From Gyrodactylus bullatarudis (Eukaryota > Platyhelminthes > Monogenea > Gyrodactylidea > Gyrodactylidae): a DNA stretch of 64,000 bases. The notes under the pieces are model-generated. The model made no database searches. It saw nothing but the letters and a program-made list of their open reading frames with translations, and was not told the DNA's origin. The stretch lies in NCBI GenBank assembly GCA_012064415.1, contig SSNU01000200.1, positions 1 to 64,000 on the forward strand. Direction: 5' to 3'. Positions 53,801 to 63,360 of this stretch are shown here, in pieces (position 1 is the first letter of the stretch; every line of letters starts with the position of its first letter). The position numbers and the translations under genes are program-made.

Positions 53801-56800
53801 GTTGATGAATCGGAAATAAATAAGACTAAATATGTCAATATTCTAGGTGGCTCTCTATCAAAACCTGATACCACCTATCTGCTTTGATCTATAAAGATCA
53901 AAAGTTCTCCAACTACAGCATTAATTGTTCAACTTGTTTCCGAAGTCATAGATGCGTACGATATCAGAAGAGACAATTTTAATCTATTTTTGACAGATGC
54001 TGCTCGTTACAATACTTCTGCTACTAGTCCTTTACGTTGCATTTTACGTTTGAATATCATATTATGTTACATTTTAATAAGAATAAATATTGAAATAAAT
54101 ATTCTTATACTTATAAGTAGTTTTGCTATTTTATATTAAATTTCGTTAGGTCTTAAAATAAGACCTTATTTTGAAAAATTTCATTTTAAGGTCTTAAAAA
54201 ATCGTTTTAGCGTTCTGAAACTTGAGGCCCTAAAAATCACCTAAAAATATAATAAATCCAATGATATATTTTTTATGAAAATTGGTGAGTTCTATTAAAT
54301 TGAGTATATATTTTAAATTGATCTCAAAGAAAGAATTAAGATCATGAGGTCCAAATGGTGATTTTTTTAGGATCATCTTAAAACAATCTTTCCATCTTCG
54401 AAGAATTAAGGTGTGTGCATAAACTTTTAAAAAAAACATTGATCAAAAGGGGGATTAATACTCGGGCTAAAAAAGCACTCAATGATTCAGATGCATTCTG
54501 GGAGACTCGAGATAGGTATGAAAAAGAAAACACCAGATTCGGAATCAGCACAAAATTTTGAAATATCTCATTGGAAACCAGATTTTTCAGGAGATGAAAG
54601 CAGAAAATTTTACCAAAAATTAGAAAAAAATTTTTTTTTTACTTTGACCGCAAATTTTAGCGGCTTATTTTCCTCGAACCCACCTAAAAGACCCATCATT
54701 CGACGCAGGATTTTATACTTTCTCACTTTATCTAAAGAAATCTTAATTAACTATAATTACTTTTAAAAACCGAAAATTACTACTTAAAACCGAAAATCTA
54801 ATTTAAAAATACTTTTAATTAGATATTTTCCCAAAATTCGTTTTCCCCATTATCTCTGAAACTGAGAACGATATCAGGATTCTGAGAACAGATTTGGAAT
54901 CAGCATAAAATTTTGATCCTGAAATTATTTACCTTTTTAACAGACCTTAAAAAAAATTTTTCCATGACCACAATAATTATAATTGGATTGGGGTACACAT
55001 GACATAGGACACTCAAAGACAAACAACCTTACATGAGTCATACTTGCATAACTATGAAATATATGCATAGAGAGGTACAGTACCTATGAGAGGCTATCCA
55101 ATCAAAACTGTTCATTGTATTAATCTAATTTTTTTATTGTACATATATTGGCATGTAAAAGACTGATGAGTATGCCTGAAATACAGCGCTTATCTCATAC
55201 ATAATCAGGCATCGCCTCTTTTTTTCTTTATGTCAGACAGCATAGCCATAGTAAAAAAGGATATTGAAAAACATATCACTGATCAAAAGATTTAAAGTTG
55301 ATATTCAGGATCACAATAAGATAAGATAACCGAATATGCTGAATCTGTTCTAACTTCATCATCGTTTGAGAATCGAATCTCGATTTTTTGAACATTTTCA
55401 CTACTTGAAAATTAATGAAATTTCGACAAATCAAAATCCCTCGAAAATGATGGATCTTTCGAAAATTTGTCGGCAATATTTCTTGATTTTTGTTATCCAG
55501 AAAACCTAATTTTGATCTTTCTTCCAAATTGAAATCAATAAAAGTTCTCAGTTAAAACTTCGAAAAATGGGATTTTGGCGCCAAAATTACTACTGAATAT
55601 CAAAATAAAAAAATTCATTTCTATATTTTAGAATAACAGCATTTGTATCTTGTATACCTTGTTTCCTGATTGCAACGCTATTGAAATTAAACATGTTTTA
55701 TTCCTTGAATCATTTAGTACTTGCTACGAAAGTTAAAGATTTTTAACCCTTTCGGTTTCGAGATTATTTCACAATTTCAGTAATACCCAGAATATTAAAT
55801 TATTCGGCCAAAAATATTACTAACGCAAGTTTACATAGTGGGTTTCAATTTAAAATTTAATTGATTCAGAAATCCATTAAACTAATAGAGTTACAAAGGT
55901 TCGAAGATATTGAAAATTGGAAATACAAACCTAATTGACACGAAGATTAGAATTTATTTTTTTTACAAAAACTCAATATTTTTCTCAGGAAAGTCAGGAA
56001 GAAATTTATTTTTCTAATTCTATGATAAAATGAGCTAAAAAGTTGTGGAAATTAAAAATTAATTTTCTGAAAAAATTCATTCTGACCAAAATTGGAAGAT
56101 ATTTCGAATTTTGAAAATGCCCCGAATTTCCACTTTTCAACTTTTGAGCTCAAAATTTTAACGATTTCAAAGATTTGGAGCAGTTAAATGCAGATATTCA
56201 AGACCAGCATTAGACAAAGAATTCGAATTCGGCTGCAGAAAATATCAGAATTTCGTTATTATTGTGGGAAATCGAAAAATTTGATTTCATTGATTATTAT
56301 GAAGGGATAAGATCCAATATTCAAAAGATTAACTTTTCCTTGAAATCAGTAGAATCCTCTCTACCTCCACGGCCGAATTCGAATTCTTTGTCTAATGCTC
56401 ATTTCGAATATCTGCATTAAACTGCTTCAAATCTTTGAAATCGATAAAAATTTTGAACTCAAAAGTTGATAAGTGGAAATTCGGGGCATTTTCAAAATTC
56501 GAAGAACGGCCTAATTTTCGTCAGATTGAATTTTTTCAGAATTTTTAAAAAATTTTTATGATGGAATTCGAAAAAAAAATTTCCTGACTTTCCTGAGAAA
56601 AATATTGAGTTTTTCGAAAAAAATGTAAATTCTCACCTTCAACAAATAGTAACCGATCTGATAATTTATTGAATTTCAACCATGTCAACTAGCTTTATGT
56701 CCATCGGCACCGAAAAAGTTTTGAATTAAAATAAACTGAAAAAATTTTATTAAAATTCGAAAACTAATACATGCTTATTTTTGAAAATGATATTAGTTTT

Positions 56801-57163
56801 AATCATCAGTCATATTTTCTCAAGCGATACGAAACTTTAATGGAAACAGCTGTCTTCACTAAAGCTCAACTACGCCTTATCTCAATAGCCCGTGCATTAA
56901 TAAGAAATCCCAAGATTCTTATTCTAGATAATGTGACCAAAGATCTCAACGAAGAAGAGTTTAACACAGTCGTGCGAGTTATCAGGAAGCTTGTCGCCAA
57001 AAGACAAATGACAATTCTTGTTGTCGATAACGACTTTCGAATTATGGATAGCATGGATGAAATTATCGTCTTAAATCAGGGTAGAAAGCTGGAAGCAGGT
57101 ACTCCGAACAATTTGATCAAACTCAAGGGATTCTATTATCAGCTACACGGTTACAAGCTATAA
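38876..57163 (+). CDS. ABCB-type full transporter (P-glycoprotein-like) with degenerate ATPase sites, 14 exons, 1,232 aa
   Basis: Exons: 38,876-38,890; 38,929-39,640; 40,494-40,825; 41,552-41,677; 41,729-42,357; 42,404-42,461; 43,761-43,907; 43,967-44,068; 45,269-45,358; 45,704-46,071; 48,369-48,509; 48,534-48,762; 50,734-51,129; 56,810-57,163. Every junction is GT-AG and phases close to 1,232 residues (P-glycoproteins about 1,280). Layout TMD1-NBD1-linker-TMD2-NBD2. Landmarks: YSWKLTLVTIACLPLVF in TMD1, QRFYDPSDGQ in NBD1, NWKLAFTNLIFIPFF in TMD2, LLQRFYDP in NBD2. Catalytic motifs are altered: NBD1 P-loop GKISSGKDT (372-380), signature LSIGE (476), Walker B Asp replaced by Lys in LIKDD, H-loop His to Glu (533); NBD2 P-loop SRYGRS (Lys to Arg, 1005), signature FTKAQ, Walker B Glu to Asn (DN, 1155-1156), H-loop His to Asp. 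It may still fold but is unlikely to hydrolyse ATP normally. Intron 11 is 24 nt; intron 13 is 5.7 kb of repeats. Confidence 0.88.
42918..43468. repeat. Foldback element, family 2 (copy b) in ABC intron 6
   Basis: Left arm TAATATGAAGATGGTAGG, TTATGATTTTTACAAAATTA and TTATCAAGAAATCGAATTTG; right arm CAAATTTGATTTCTTGATGA, ATAAAAATCATAAATTCCCA and TCTTCATATTGATTA. The outermost bases resemble family 1 more than copy a does, linking the two families. Confidence 0.8.
44215..45268. other. ABC intron 8, repeat debris
   Basis: A family-2 foldback left end lies at 44,215-44,330 (ATATAAAGTAGAGAATCTAT, AATTTTTACCAAAATCTC). The remainder is AT-rich with no exon. The intron spans 44,069-45,268. Confidence 0.5.
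46579..48152 (-). mobile_element. IS630/Tc1-like DNA transposon in ABC intron 10
   Basis: Candidate inverted ends CTTTTACAGACGAAAATGA (46,582 onward) and its mirror ending about 48,150 (TCATTTTCGTCTGTAAAAG), with TA next to both. The interior is a broken minus-strand transposase. Length about 1.57 kb, as expected for Tc1/mariner-type elements. The end assignment is moderate because the repeats are short. Confidence 0.6.
46823..47935 (-). pseudogene. IS630/Tc1-like (DDE_3) transposase, broken
   Basis: Read on the minus strand from about 47,935: MPKHDENIRKK, then ELAKLCNIPYSTAYRWVKSG (HTH), then SIVNYVENNPRMTLKDCCDH and STIQNWLNGQCLSLKN, then KDIHCIGVISSQRSVNFQIK, then PCTLIIDNAPCHSACEEG, which is the second catalytic Asp region of IS630-type transposases. 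The C-terminal block (46,823-47,023) is open in another frame. Several stops and frame changes show it is inactive. Confidence 0.8.
49258..49665. repeat. Foldback element, family 1 (copy e, left half)
   Basis: CCTAATTGACATGAAAATGA, AATCTGACCAAAATTAGGCC and GACAACGAATTCGAATTCGG are present in the order of copies d and f; the right half is missing after about 49,665. It lies in ABC intron 12. Confidence 0.75.
49909..49950 (-). ncRNA. Hammerhead ribozyme-like motif (copy 7, subfamily B)
   Basis: Minus strand: TAAGT, CTGAAGA, GACCCGGC, GAA, stem III ATAAAACGTTTAT, C, ACTTA. Stem I is fully paired (TAAGT with ACTTA) and differs from copies 1, 5 and 6 by compensatory changes. The core is intact. 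Confidence 0.65.
50064..50327 (-). CDS. Short basic-tailed ORF inside the inverted-repeat element, 87 aa
   Basis: An open minus-strand frame between the two hammerhead arms. It is Asn/Gln/Ser-rich, then ends in a basic stretch and KRHTGQLLMDGFLKRQK. QLLMDGFL resembles a PIP box (Q-x-x-hydrophobic-x-x-aromatic-hydrophobic) used to bind PCNA; the basic run before it could be a nuclear signal. No homologue is recognised. It may be the tail of a longer element ORF, so function is unknown. Confidence 0.4.
   Translation of the reverse strand: MHNQNENPEKLAVANNHQSQVQSSAPATNLELAINEKSEKSTVVDNQIMSQPTISANNEVKKNPSIKRKRKRHTGQLLMDGFLKRQK
51209..51335. repeat. Degenerate hammerhead unit, subfamily B
   Basis: The plus strand 51,228-51,284 encodes SDNFYDDIVELHFIDFYR, similar to the subfamily B ORF head (NNNILDEVRQHYRS). 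Next to it the minus strand has a decayed motif (GAGTCCCGACAAAATATAAA). It lies at the start of ABC intron 13. Confidence 0.4.
51430..51640. repeat. Foldback element, family 2 (copy c, left half)
   Basis: TTGATATGAAGTTGGGAATC, GATTTTTACGAAAACCTT and CATCAAAAGTTCGAATATG match the left arm of the copy at 4,085-4,612. The right half is absent. Confidence 0.7.
52425..52970 (+). CDS. Widespread repeat-associated protein of unnamed family, 181 aa
   Basis: The protein starts MPPLHLKLGIFKQFIRALVT and contains EAGIFTGPQIRSLMED, AWLAFKNICRYFFGN, LIESYENLGCLMSMKLHFLK and LGNISDEQGEKFHQEMKELE, ending SDYCWTIKI. I recall the same pattern ('LPPLH-KLGL-K-FVKA', 'GPQI--L', 'MSLK-HFL-SHLDFFP-N-G--SDE-GERFHQD', 'DYCW-L') from very many repetitive predicted proteins of arthropods and cnidarians, without an assigned function. 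Probably the C-terminal part of a transposon-encoded protein. It is intact here for its length but lacks its N-terminal part. Confidence 0.6.
   Translation: MPPLHLKLGIFKQFIRALVTRNSFSIEYIKEKFTEVSNMKIEAGIFTGPQIRSLMEDDAFEFSLIDVERPAWLAFKNICRYFFGNTRHIDSDQMIDELIESYENLGCLMSMKLHFLKHHLDLFDAGPLGNISDEQGEKFHQEMKELETRYSETNLENCISDYCWTIKITRASKSPKKSILI
53348..54050 (+). pseudogene. BED/CGGBP1-like zinc-finger transposase relative, interrupted
   Basis: Opens MPRPRTLTSSKALKFKKMYP and contains a zinc-finger pattern FCKICNKIVKCDKQFYLDQH...KKH, as in CGG-repeat-binding-protein/hAT-like families. The frame is open for 179 codons to TGA at 53,885-53,887, after which the same frame continues with SSPTTALIVQLVSEVIDAYD and NLFLTDAARYN before decaying. 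One stop therefore interrupts a longer transposase-like protein. 'VMVDESEINKTKY' may include part of the catalytic region. Confidence 0.6.
54972..55927. other. Repeat debris in ABC intron 13
   Basis: 55,400-55,600 resembles the interior of family-2 foldback elements (GAAATCAATAAAAGTTCTC, GGGATTTTGGCGCCAAAAT). No exon or gene is seen. Confidence 0.5.
55928..56695. repeat. Foldback element, family 1 (copy f) in ABC intron 13
   Basis: Left arm CCTAATTGACACGAAGATTA through CAGGAAAGTCAGGAAGAAAT; right arm CCTGACTTTCCTGAGAAAAA through AATTCTCACCTTCAACAAAT. The interior repeats ACAAAGAATTCGAATTCGG and its mirror. The right end carries the 50-bp extension also found at 9,640-9,690. The last ABC exon starts 115 bases later. 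Confidence 0.82.
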
Positions 57164-58224
57164 AAAGGCCAGTTATTTTCTTATATAATTAAAAATAAAA
57201 CTTTTTCCAAAAACATCATTTTTCTAACAAGAAATGAATTTTATGAATAAACGAAATTCCCTGATGGGTTCTATCAGTTTTAAGCTCGTTATTATAGTCT
57301 ATTATGACAAGTAGTTTCTAAATTTTTGTCAATGAAATTAGAAATCTTTTCAATTTTTTAAAATATGCTTATTGTATATCGAATAAAACATGAAATATTT
57401 CTTAGAATTAAAAAAGAGACTTAAAAGCGCTTGGAAATCCGTTAATTTTGCAATTACTGCTAAGCTTCTTCGAGAATATTTCCTCAATCTAATGAGGGAT
57501 TCATCAAAGAGGAATTATTATTAATAGAATTTTGGATTAGAAATTTGAATTGACATAAGTAGATAATTTTATAGTTATTATTTACTTCTCGAAATTATAA
57601 ATATAATATTTTTGTATCTACTTATAAGTATTGTTCGGAATATAGAATATAATAGTGACAATTTAGAATGATGAAATTATTAACCAAAATGTTGAAAAAA
57701 GAATTTCTTATTAACAGCATCTACACCAGAGAATTTATGAATTTAAAAAAATCGAATTTGAAATCTAGATCACAACCTGTGATTCATAAGGCCCACATTT
57801 AAAAAAATCAATTTCTAGGGAAAGTATGGCATATTTCAAAACTCGAGCTAGCACCAAATTTCAGTTTCAATTTCAATTCTGATCCAAGATTTTTGTTGAT
57901 TTCAAAGTGAGAAAGTGATCAAAGTTAGTCTAGAAATGCTAAATCAGATTCTTAGATTTCAAGTAAGTTATACAGTCGATTTCCTCTCTGCCCTTTCTAG
58001 ATTTTGTTTTAAACTAAACCGGTTAGCCAATAATATTGCTCCATTCCAACGACCAATGAGAATCGACTTTCCTTATAAGCCAAGGTCGCTTTTTGCCGAT
58101 TTTGAGATTTTAATAAAGCTATTCTGGAAATAGTCTTTGCAATGCGAAGTTCACAAAACTGTAATTTTTCAACGGAATAAGGAATCCTTTTCATTTAATA
58201 TTATTCAAGATTAATAAATTTTGA
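57164..58224. other. 3' flank of the ABC gene
   Basis: AATAAAA at about 57,193 may serve the ABC transcript. A family-2 foldback interior lies around 57,745-57,915 (AAATCTAGATCACAACC, TTTTTGTTGATTTCAAAGTG). No gene is seen. Confidence 0.5.
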
Positions 58225-58555
58225 GACCTGGTCCATCATTAAAAGTCTTGGAGATCTTGAAAATTGTGAGATATACATCGATCTGGAAACAAGGACAACA
58301 TCAAAAGATCATCAGATGTTGTGTAGATACTCGTCGACTATTTCTGAAGAAAGACTTGTTCCCAGACCAGGAAAATTTTGTTTTTATCTTGAATTACTTT
58401 CTTGTCAAAATAAATTAAGGAAAAAAATTTCTTTTGGTTTGTTGCTAGACGTTGATTATTATTTCATAGAAAGTTCCATGTCTGGATTCTCTCCAGAAGA
58501 AATGATTCAACAAATTACTCTTTTTTTCAAAAAAATTGTTGAACAGAAACAATAA
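58225..58555 (+). CDS. Possible 3'-terminal coding exon, unknown protein
   Basis: The frame reads ETWSIIKSLGDLENCEIYID, later LVPRPGKFCFYLELLSCQNK, LLLDVDYYFIESSMSGFSPE and EMIQQITLFFKKIVEQKQ, then TAA, 105 or so codons with a balanced composition unlike nearby AT-rich shadows. It has no convincing Met start; an acceptor could lie at about 58,220-58,224. I could not find the upstream exon and do not recognise the family. It may be real or an old repeat ORF. Confidence 0.35.
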
Positions 58556-59453
58556 ATAAACTAGCAATTTCAATTTACATAAAGCCATTCCTTTATTTTT
58601 CTTGAAAAACATCACTTGACAATGATGAAAGTAATCAATTCTTTCCAAGTGCAAACAGTAATGTTACTTCTAAAAATAGCAATATTTCTTTATGAGAAAT
58701 TATTGTATCATGGCAAACATCAGTAGATACTTTAAAGTTCAGAATCACCAAATATTATGTTACGTGAGATTAAAAATATTTGACTAAATTTTGAGTAATT
58801 AATTAACTTTTCATATTAGAGAGGTTATTTTGTTGGTTTTAATTGTCTAATTAAAAATAGGAAATTTTTAATTTGAAGTTTTCACTTATTCTTTCAATCA
58901 CACACGTTCAGAAACATTTCAAAGTAATTTTTTTTCTTGAAGTTGATTCTCTATTTCTCAGATTACAAGGGGCTTATCCACTCAAGAAGGTAATTGACTA
59001 TCTCAATAATGAAACGAAGAAGCTTTGAAAAAATTAAATCTAATTTTACAAAAATTTACAAAAGAGGCCAGTTCTTAGTTAAGTGATACAAATTATTCAT
59101 ATAATTCGAAAATATTATCGTGCAAAAGTAAGAAAATAAATTTGGCCAAAAAAACTTTAAAAACTTGTTGTTGTATGGTTATTTTATATGATATTTGCAA
59201 AATAGTTCATTCGGTTTGGCAATATATGCAAACATCAAATGTAGTAATTTTTTTCGATTTGATTCATTTATAAATACAAAATTACAAGATTACTGGTTTC
59301 ATTGAAATTTATATCGACAAAATAAAGTTTTCACTTTTTAAGCTCTCTACTTCTTGTCTGTGAGAAAAGTTTAAAAAATCAATTTGCTAATCGGAAATTT
59401 ATTTGCCATACATTTATTTATTCATAAATTAATCATTCTACAAGAAATGTAAA
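58556..59453. other. Gene-free AT-rich sequence
   Basis: No ORF or structured repeat that I can support on either strand. Confidence 0.45.
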
Positions 59454-59693
59454 ATGCAACGCGATAGACCGAAGAATTCAAAACTAAGTAATTTTGAGAA
59501 AGAATTGGCTTCATCACTGAAATCAGAGGGTATGATGGCCAGAGAGATAGGATGTTCTTCAACTACCATAAACAACTTAATTTCTTCGAGAGAATCCAAT
59601 CGGAAAAGAGGTCGAAAACGCATAATTCCTAGCTCTCTCAATAAAAGAATCAGGTTGTTGGCTGACGGAAGAAAAAAAAGACCGAACAGGTAA
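59454..59693 (+). pseudogene. Tc1/mariner-type transposase N-terminal fragment
   Basis: MQRDRPKNSKLSNFEKELAS followed by SLKSEGMMAREIGCSSTTIN is a Tc1-like helix-turn-helix (paired-domain-like) region, then a basic linker RKRGRKR, as in Tc1 elements. It ends at a GT-containing sequence (CAGGTAAAAT), but no catalytic core follows in the next kilobase, so I treat it as a fragment. Confidence 0.55.
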
Positions 59694-59953
59694 AATAAGA
59701 ATTTAATTTGAAAACTAGCTATACTAAATATCCATATGAACTCTAACTTGATGGAGATTGTCTTCTCACACCTAGATGTTAGAATTTGTTTTTGTTAGAC
59801 GGTATATTTATTGGTATTTAAAATTCATAAAAAAATACTCTGTACATAATTTCATATGAATGACAATATTTGAATAAATAAAGTATCTGGTTAGTTTGGC
59901 AATGTAAAATTAAAATAGAAAAAATGAAAATTCGTAAATCTGTAAGAAATTCG

Positions 59954-60340
59954 TTAATAATCTGGTTTATGAAGGTGAGAATAAAGAAGAGAAATTGAAT
60001 AATCCAGTTTGGATCTTATATGAGACATTATTACTTTTAGACTAGTGAGGTTCTCACAGTCGGCTAATTCAAATTTTTCGTAGATAGAATTAAAAGCAGA
60101 TAATAAAAAATTAGATTTGAATTTATCGTAACGGAGATTGTAGCTACTATGAGCTGTGGAATAAGTTTCCGAGAATTTTTTCACTAAGAATGCAAATCTG
60201 CGAACCCAGAGTGGTTGAAGCCCTGAGACAGAGATAAGTGCATTATATGAGTCTAAGTGAGGGTTAATAGAATTCGGATAAGCAATTGTCAATTCTATAA
60301 TAGGCCAGTTCATATTGATACAAATTACTCTTATAATTCG
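59954..60340 (-). pseudogene. LINE ORF C-terminal fragment, open
   Basis: Minus-strand frame of about 120 codons: NSINPHLDSYNALISVSGLQ, PLWVRRFAFLVKKFSETYST, ELADCENLTSLK and IMSHIRSKLDYSISLLYSHL. This is the best-preserved of three copies (others 815-1,137 plus, 4,950-5,260 minus). It is 5'-truncated, so not a host gene despite the clean frame. Confidence 0.55.
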
Positions 60341-61205
60341 ACAATATTAAGTAAAAAATAATAAATTTCCGATATATTTTTGATCTAAATCACTTCCGTT
60401 CTAAAGTGTTGTAATTATAATTCGTTAGAGAAAGAAAAAAGTCTGAAAATGTTATTTTAACGAAGAAACAATAGAAATTATTGACATCTCTGGTTAAGGA
60501 GAGTTCCTTTCATCATTAAAACTTTGTTCTTAAATATTTTCTTTCAGATATTTTCTGACTCTTAGATTGAAATAATTCCAGCAAAGATTCAAGAAATGTA
60601 AATTTAGTTTTAATAGATCTTCTTCCAATTTTCTAAATTAAATGATTTAGATTTGATATAGGATTTTGAAGTTTGACTCATCTGCGACATCTCCCGTTTC
60701 CTTATAATGATTCTGAATCAAATTGTTTTGTTTAAATTCTTTAAATTTCTTTTCTTATTTCATTTTTGTATTTATGTGAGACAAGACTTTCACAGTTGTT
60801 TTTATCATATTCCTATAAAAATTTAGCAGATGTTACTCAAAAATAGTCTTGAGAAATTAAAAATCAGGTGTGTAAATAGTTATCACATGATTCTCGTCAG
60901 AGAATTACATCGACCTGTTACTAGTTTGTTGATGATTAAAATACTTATGAAATTCTCTAATGTTTCAATCGATTTTGTAAAAGCAAGTATAATTCATTTA
61001 TAATTTATGACATTTTCAAATAATAATTATAATTATCATAAAAGAAGATGTTAATGTCAGTTATTTAATAGAGCATTGCTGTTCTGAAGAGAATTTATTA
61101 TTTATTCTTTAAAATCTTTTAATTTTTTCAATAATCACTTCAGATGGTCACTAGGCTTGTAGTTTGTTTGTTTTGGAGGAGAAAAAAAGACCCCCTACTC
61201 TGTCA
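60341..61205. other. Gene-free sequence with a degenerate hammerhead relic
   Basis: The minus strand around 60,880-60,915 reads GTCGATGTAATTCTCTGACG, related to the unit at 36,930-37,015, but the later core is lost. Nothing else is seen. Confidence 0.45.
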
Positions 61206-61640
61206 CCAAACTTGGGAAAAAAGCTATTCTCGTTGAATTTGGAAATTCATGATTTTTACAAAAATCTCATTTTTTCATCAAGGTATCGAAATTTTTGAAA
61301 GATTTTTTGGTGATCCAACTGATCCAAATTGTACACTTTTACTGAGTTTAGAAAAAAATTTAGAAAAAAAATTTTTTTTGAGACATTTTAAAATTCGAGA
61401 TGGCGCGATTTTTAAATCTTTTTAAACTTTGAGTTGAAAATTTTAGTTGATTTCAAGATCTGAGAGTAATCAGATATAATCGTTATTTTTCAGGATCATC
61501 ATTAGACAAAGAAAATATTTACTCTTATTTATTTTTTTAAAAAACTTGTCATTTGGAAAAGATCTTGGATCCCCTTTGATTCCTCTCAGACCTTGAAATC
61601 AACAAAAATTTTCAACTCAGAGTTAAAAAAAATGATGACG
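61206..61640. repeat. Foldback element, family 3 (copy c, right arm truncated)
   Basis: AAGCTATTCTCGTTGAATTT, TTCATGATTTTTACAAAAAT, CAAATTGTACACTTTTACTG and GGATCATCATTAGACAAAG match copies a and b. The returning arm is present only to about 61,635 (CCTTGAAATCAACAAAAATT). Confidence 0.75.
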
Positions 61641-63360
61641 ATTTCGAAAGTTAAATTTAAAAGGGGCAGAGGGAAGAGAGTAATTTTTCGTTCATAAGTC
61701 ACAGTTCTTAAGTTTACAAGTCATTAATAGGCCTATTATATCATTAATTATTTAGTTAGCTAAGATAGACAGAATGCTTAAACATAAACTTTAAAAAGAA
61801 GTTAGATACCAGGAAAATTCTTTTTGTCAATCAATGCACTGCTCAGTAGCAAGATAGAATTTTCATAAGAATTTTCTGTTCATTCTACTTCTAGACAAGA
61901 TTTTTTTCTACCTGGTGTTTTCTTTTATCAATCTTTAAACTCGAAGATTAAAATGGTAAATTTTACTCAAAATTTCTATTAGTTGTGGTCAATTGTAAAA
62001 CTACAAAAATTTGGGCCTACAAGATCATCACTTTTAATCTGTCAAACCTGTCTATCTACATGTATCACGCTGATAAATTTTTCCAAAATAGAGATCTTAA
62101 TGAAAAAATTACACTTCACGTTTCCCATTGGTTAAAAAAAGATTCACCGAATAAGGCTATCAAAATTTGTGATTGAGCCTGATTTTACAAACTGACAAAT
62201 ATCCAGGAATAGGCTCAATTAAAGTACAGAGATTTAAATATTCTGTAATTAATTCAGATAAATTTTGAATAGCATAGAAAAGACAGAAGATTGAATGCGA
62301 GCCATTAGAAAAAATTTTCCAGGACTTGAGGTTTAAATCCAGAATAAAATGTCTTGACTCTCCCCTCCTGCTATTACTAATTCAATTCAGAATATTTTTC
62401 ATCTTCCTATTTAATAGATTTGTAAATAGAGAAATTTTCATTATTGGAACTTGTTGGCGTTTAAAAAGAAAAAGTTACATTTCGACATTTAAATTTCTTC
62501 GTAATATACATTTGTAAAATTAACGGTTTCAATATCCTACAATACTGAAAATTTTTTTCTTGTCTTCCATATCCACTTAAGAATTTTTGTCTCATGTTAA
62601 TCACCCTTAATTTCCTAAAAAAATTGATTGAAGAACTGAATTTTTTTTGAGTTTTTTGTAAAAATAGTAAATGCTCAATGAGCATTGCTCATCTTCATAT
62701 CTATAAGGTTAAATATAGTTTTAAAATTTCACAACAGAATCTTCTTATTAAAATAGAACAAATTATTACTTGCTTTATTTCATTAAAAAAACTGTAGTGT
62801 GTTGAAAAACTCCAAATTTTAATTGACAGAAAAATAAGATTCTGTCATTTGATCTGATTTCAAAGTGTGGAATCAAAACTTTTTGATTGATTACTGGAAA
62901 ATGATTCTGTTGACAATTAAATTAAAGAATGATGAAATTCTATTTTTTTATTTCATATTCATTGAAGATGAAAATTAAGCTTTTTAATTACAAATTTAAA
63001 AAATCAAGTTTCTACTCGTTATCATTGTTATAATTTTGAACCAAGTAATTCTTCAGGGAGCTATTCGACATAGATTGACTATTGACATTGTTCGCTTGCT
63101 ACCTGATTATGTTGTCTTCTGGCTTGTATTGGTCTATCAGTAGTAAAAGAAAGGGGAGAGAAAGGTGTAGTATTTCTTAAAAAATAAGGATTATAAAAAT
63201 TCAAGTGATTTTTAGCGAATTAATCAGAATTTTTAGAGTAATAACTCTGATAATATAATTCATCACTTGAAGGAAAAAACAGTTAGATTACCCTGTTTAA
63301 GATACTTAAAACCTCGTGTGCCAAATCAAAAAATTAAACCAATCAGATTTCTTCTCAACT
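61641..63360. other. Gene-free sequence
   Basis: A family-1-like right end lies near 62,645-62,705 (GAGTTTTTTGTAAAAATAGT ... CATCTTCATATCTATAAGG), with an inserted TGCTCAATGAGCA palindrome. A few 60-75 codon frames have no recognisable content. Confidence 0.5.

Larger units (their letters stand above)
51984..54971 (+). mobile_element. 3-kb inverted-repeat element with two transposon-type ORFs, in ABC intron 13
   Basis: Inverted repeats of about 400 bp: left 51,984-52,385 (GTGGTCATGGAAAAATTTTT, GATAATGGGGAAAAACGAAT, GGTTTCCAATGAGATATTTC), right 54,555-54,971, the mirror. Inside are an ORF at 52,425-52,970 and a BED-like/hAT-like pseudogene at 53,348-54,050, the latter bracketed by AAGGTCTTAAAA motifs near 53,070 and 54,180, so it may be a second element nested in the first. 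No confident target duplication: ATAATTATT lies next to both ends but in inverted orientation. Confidence 0.75.

Noticed and set aside
58225..58555. COMM-domain protein C-terminus
   Set aside because: Hydrophobic pattern and final helix are vaguely similar, but the diagnostic Trp/Pro positions are missing; left unnamed.
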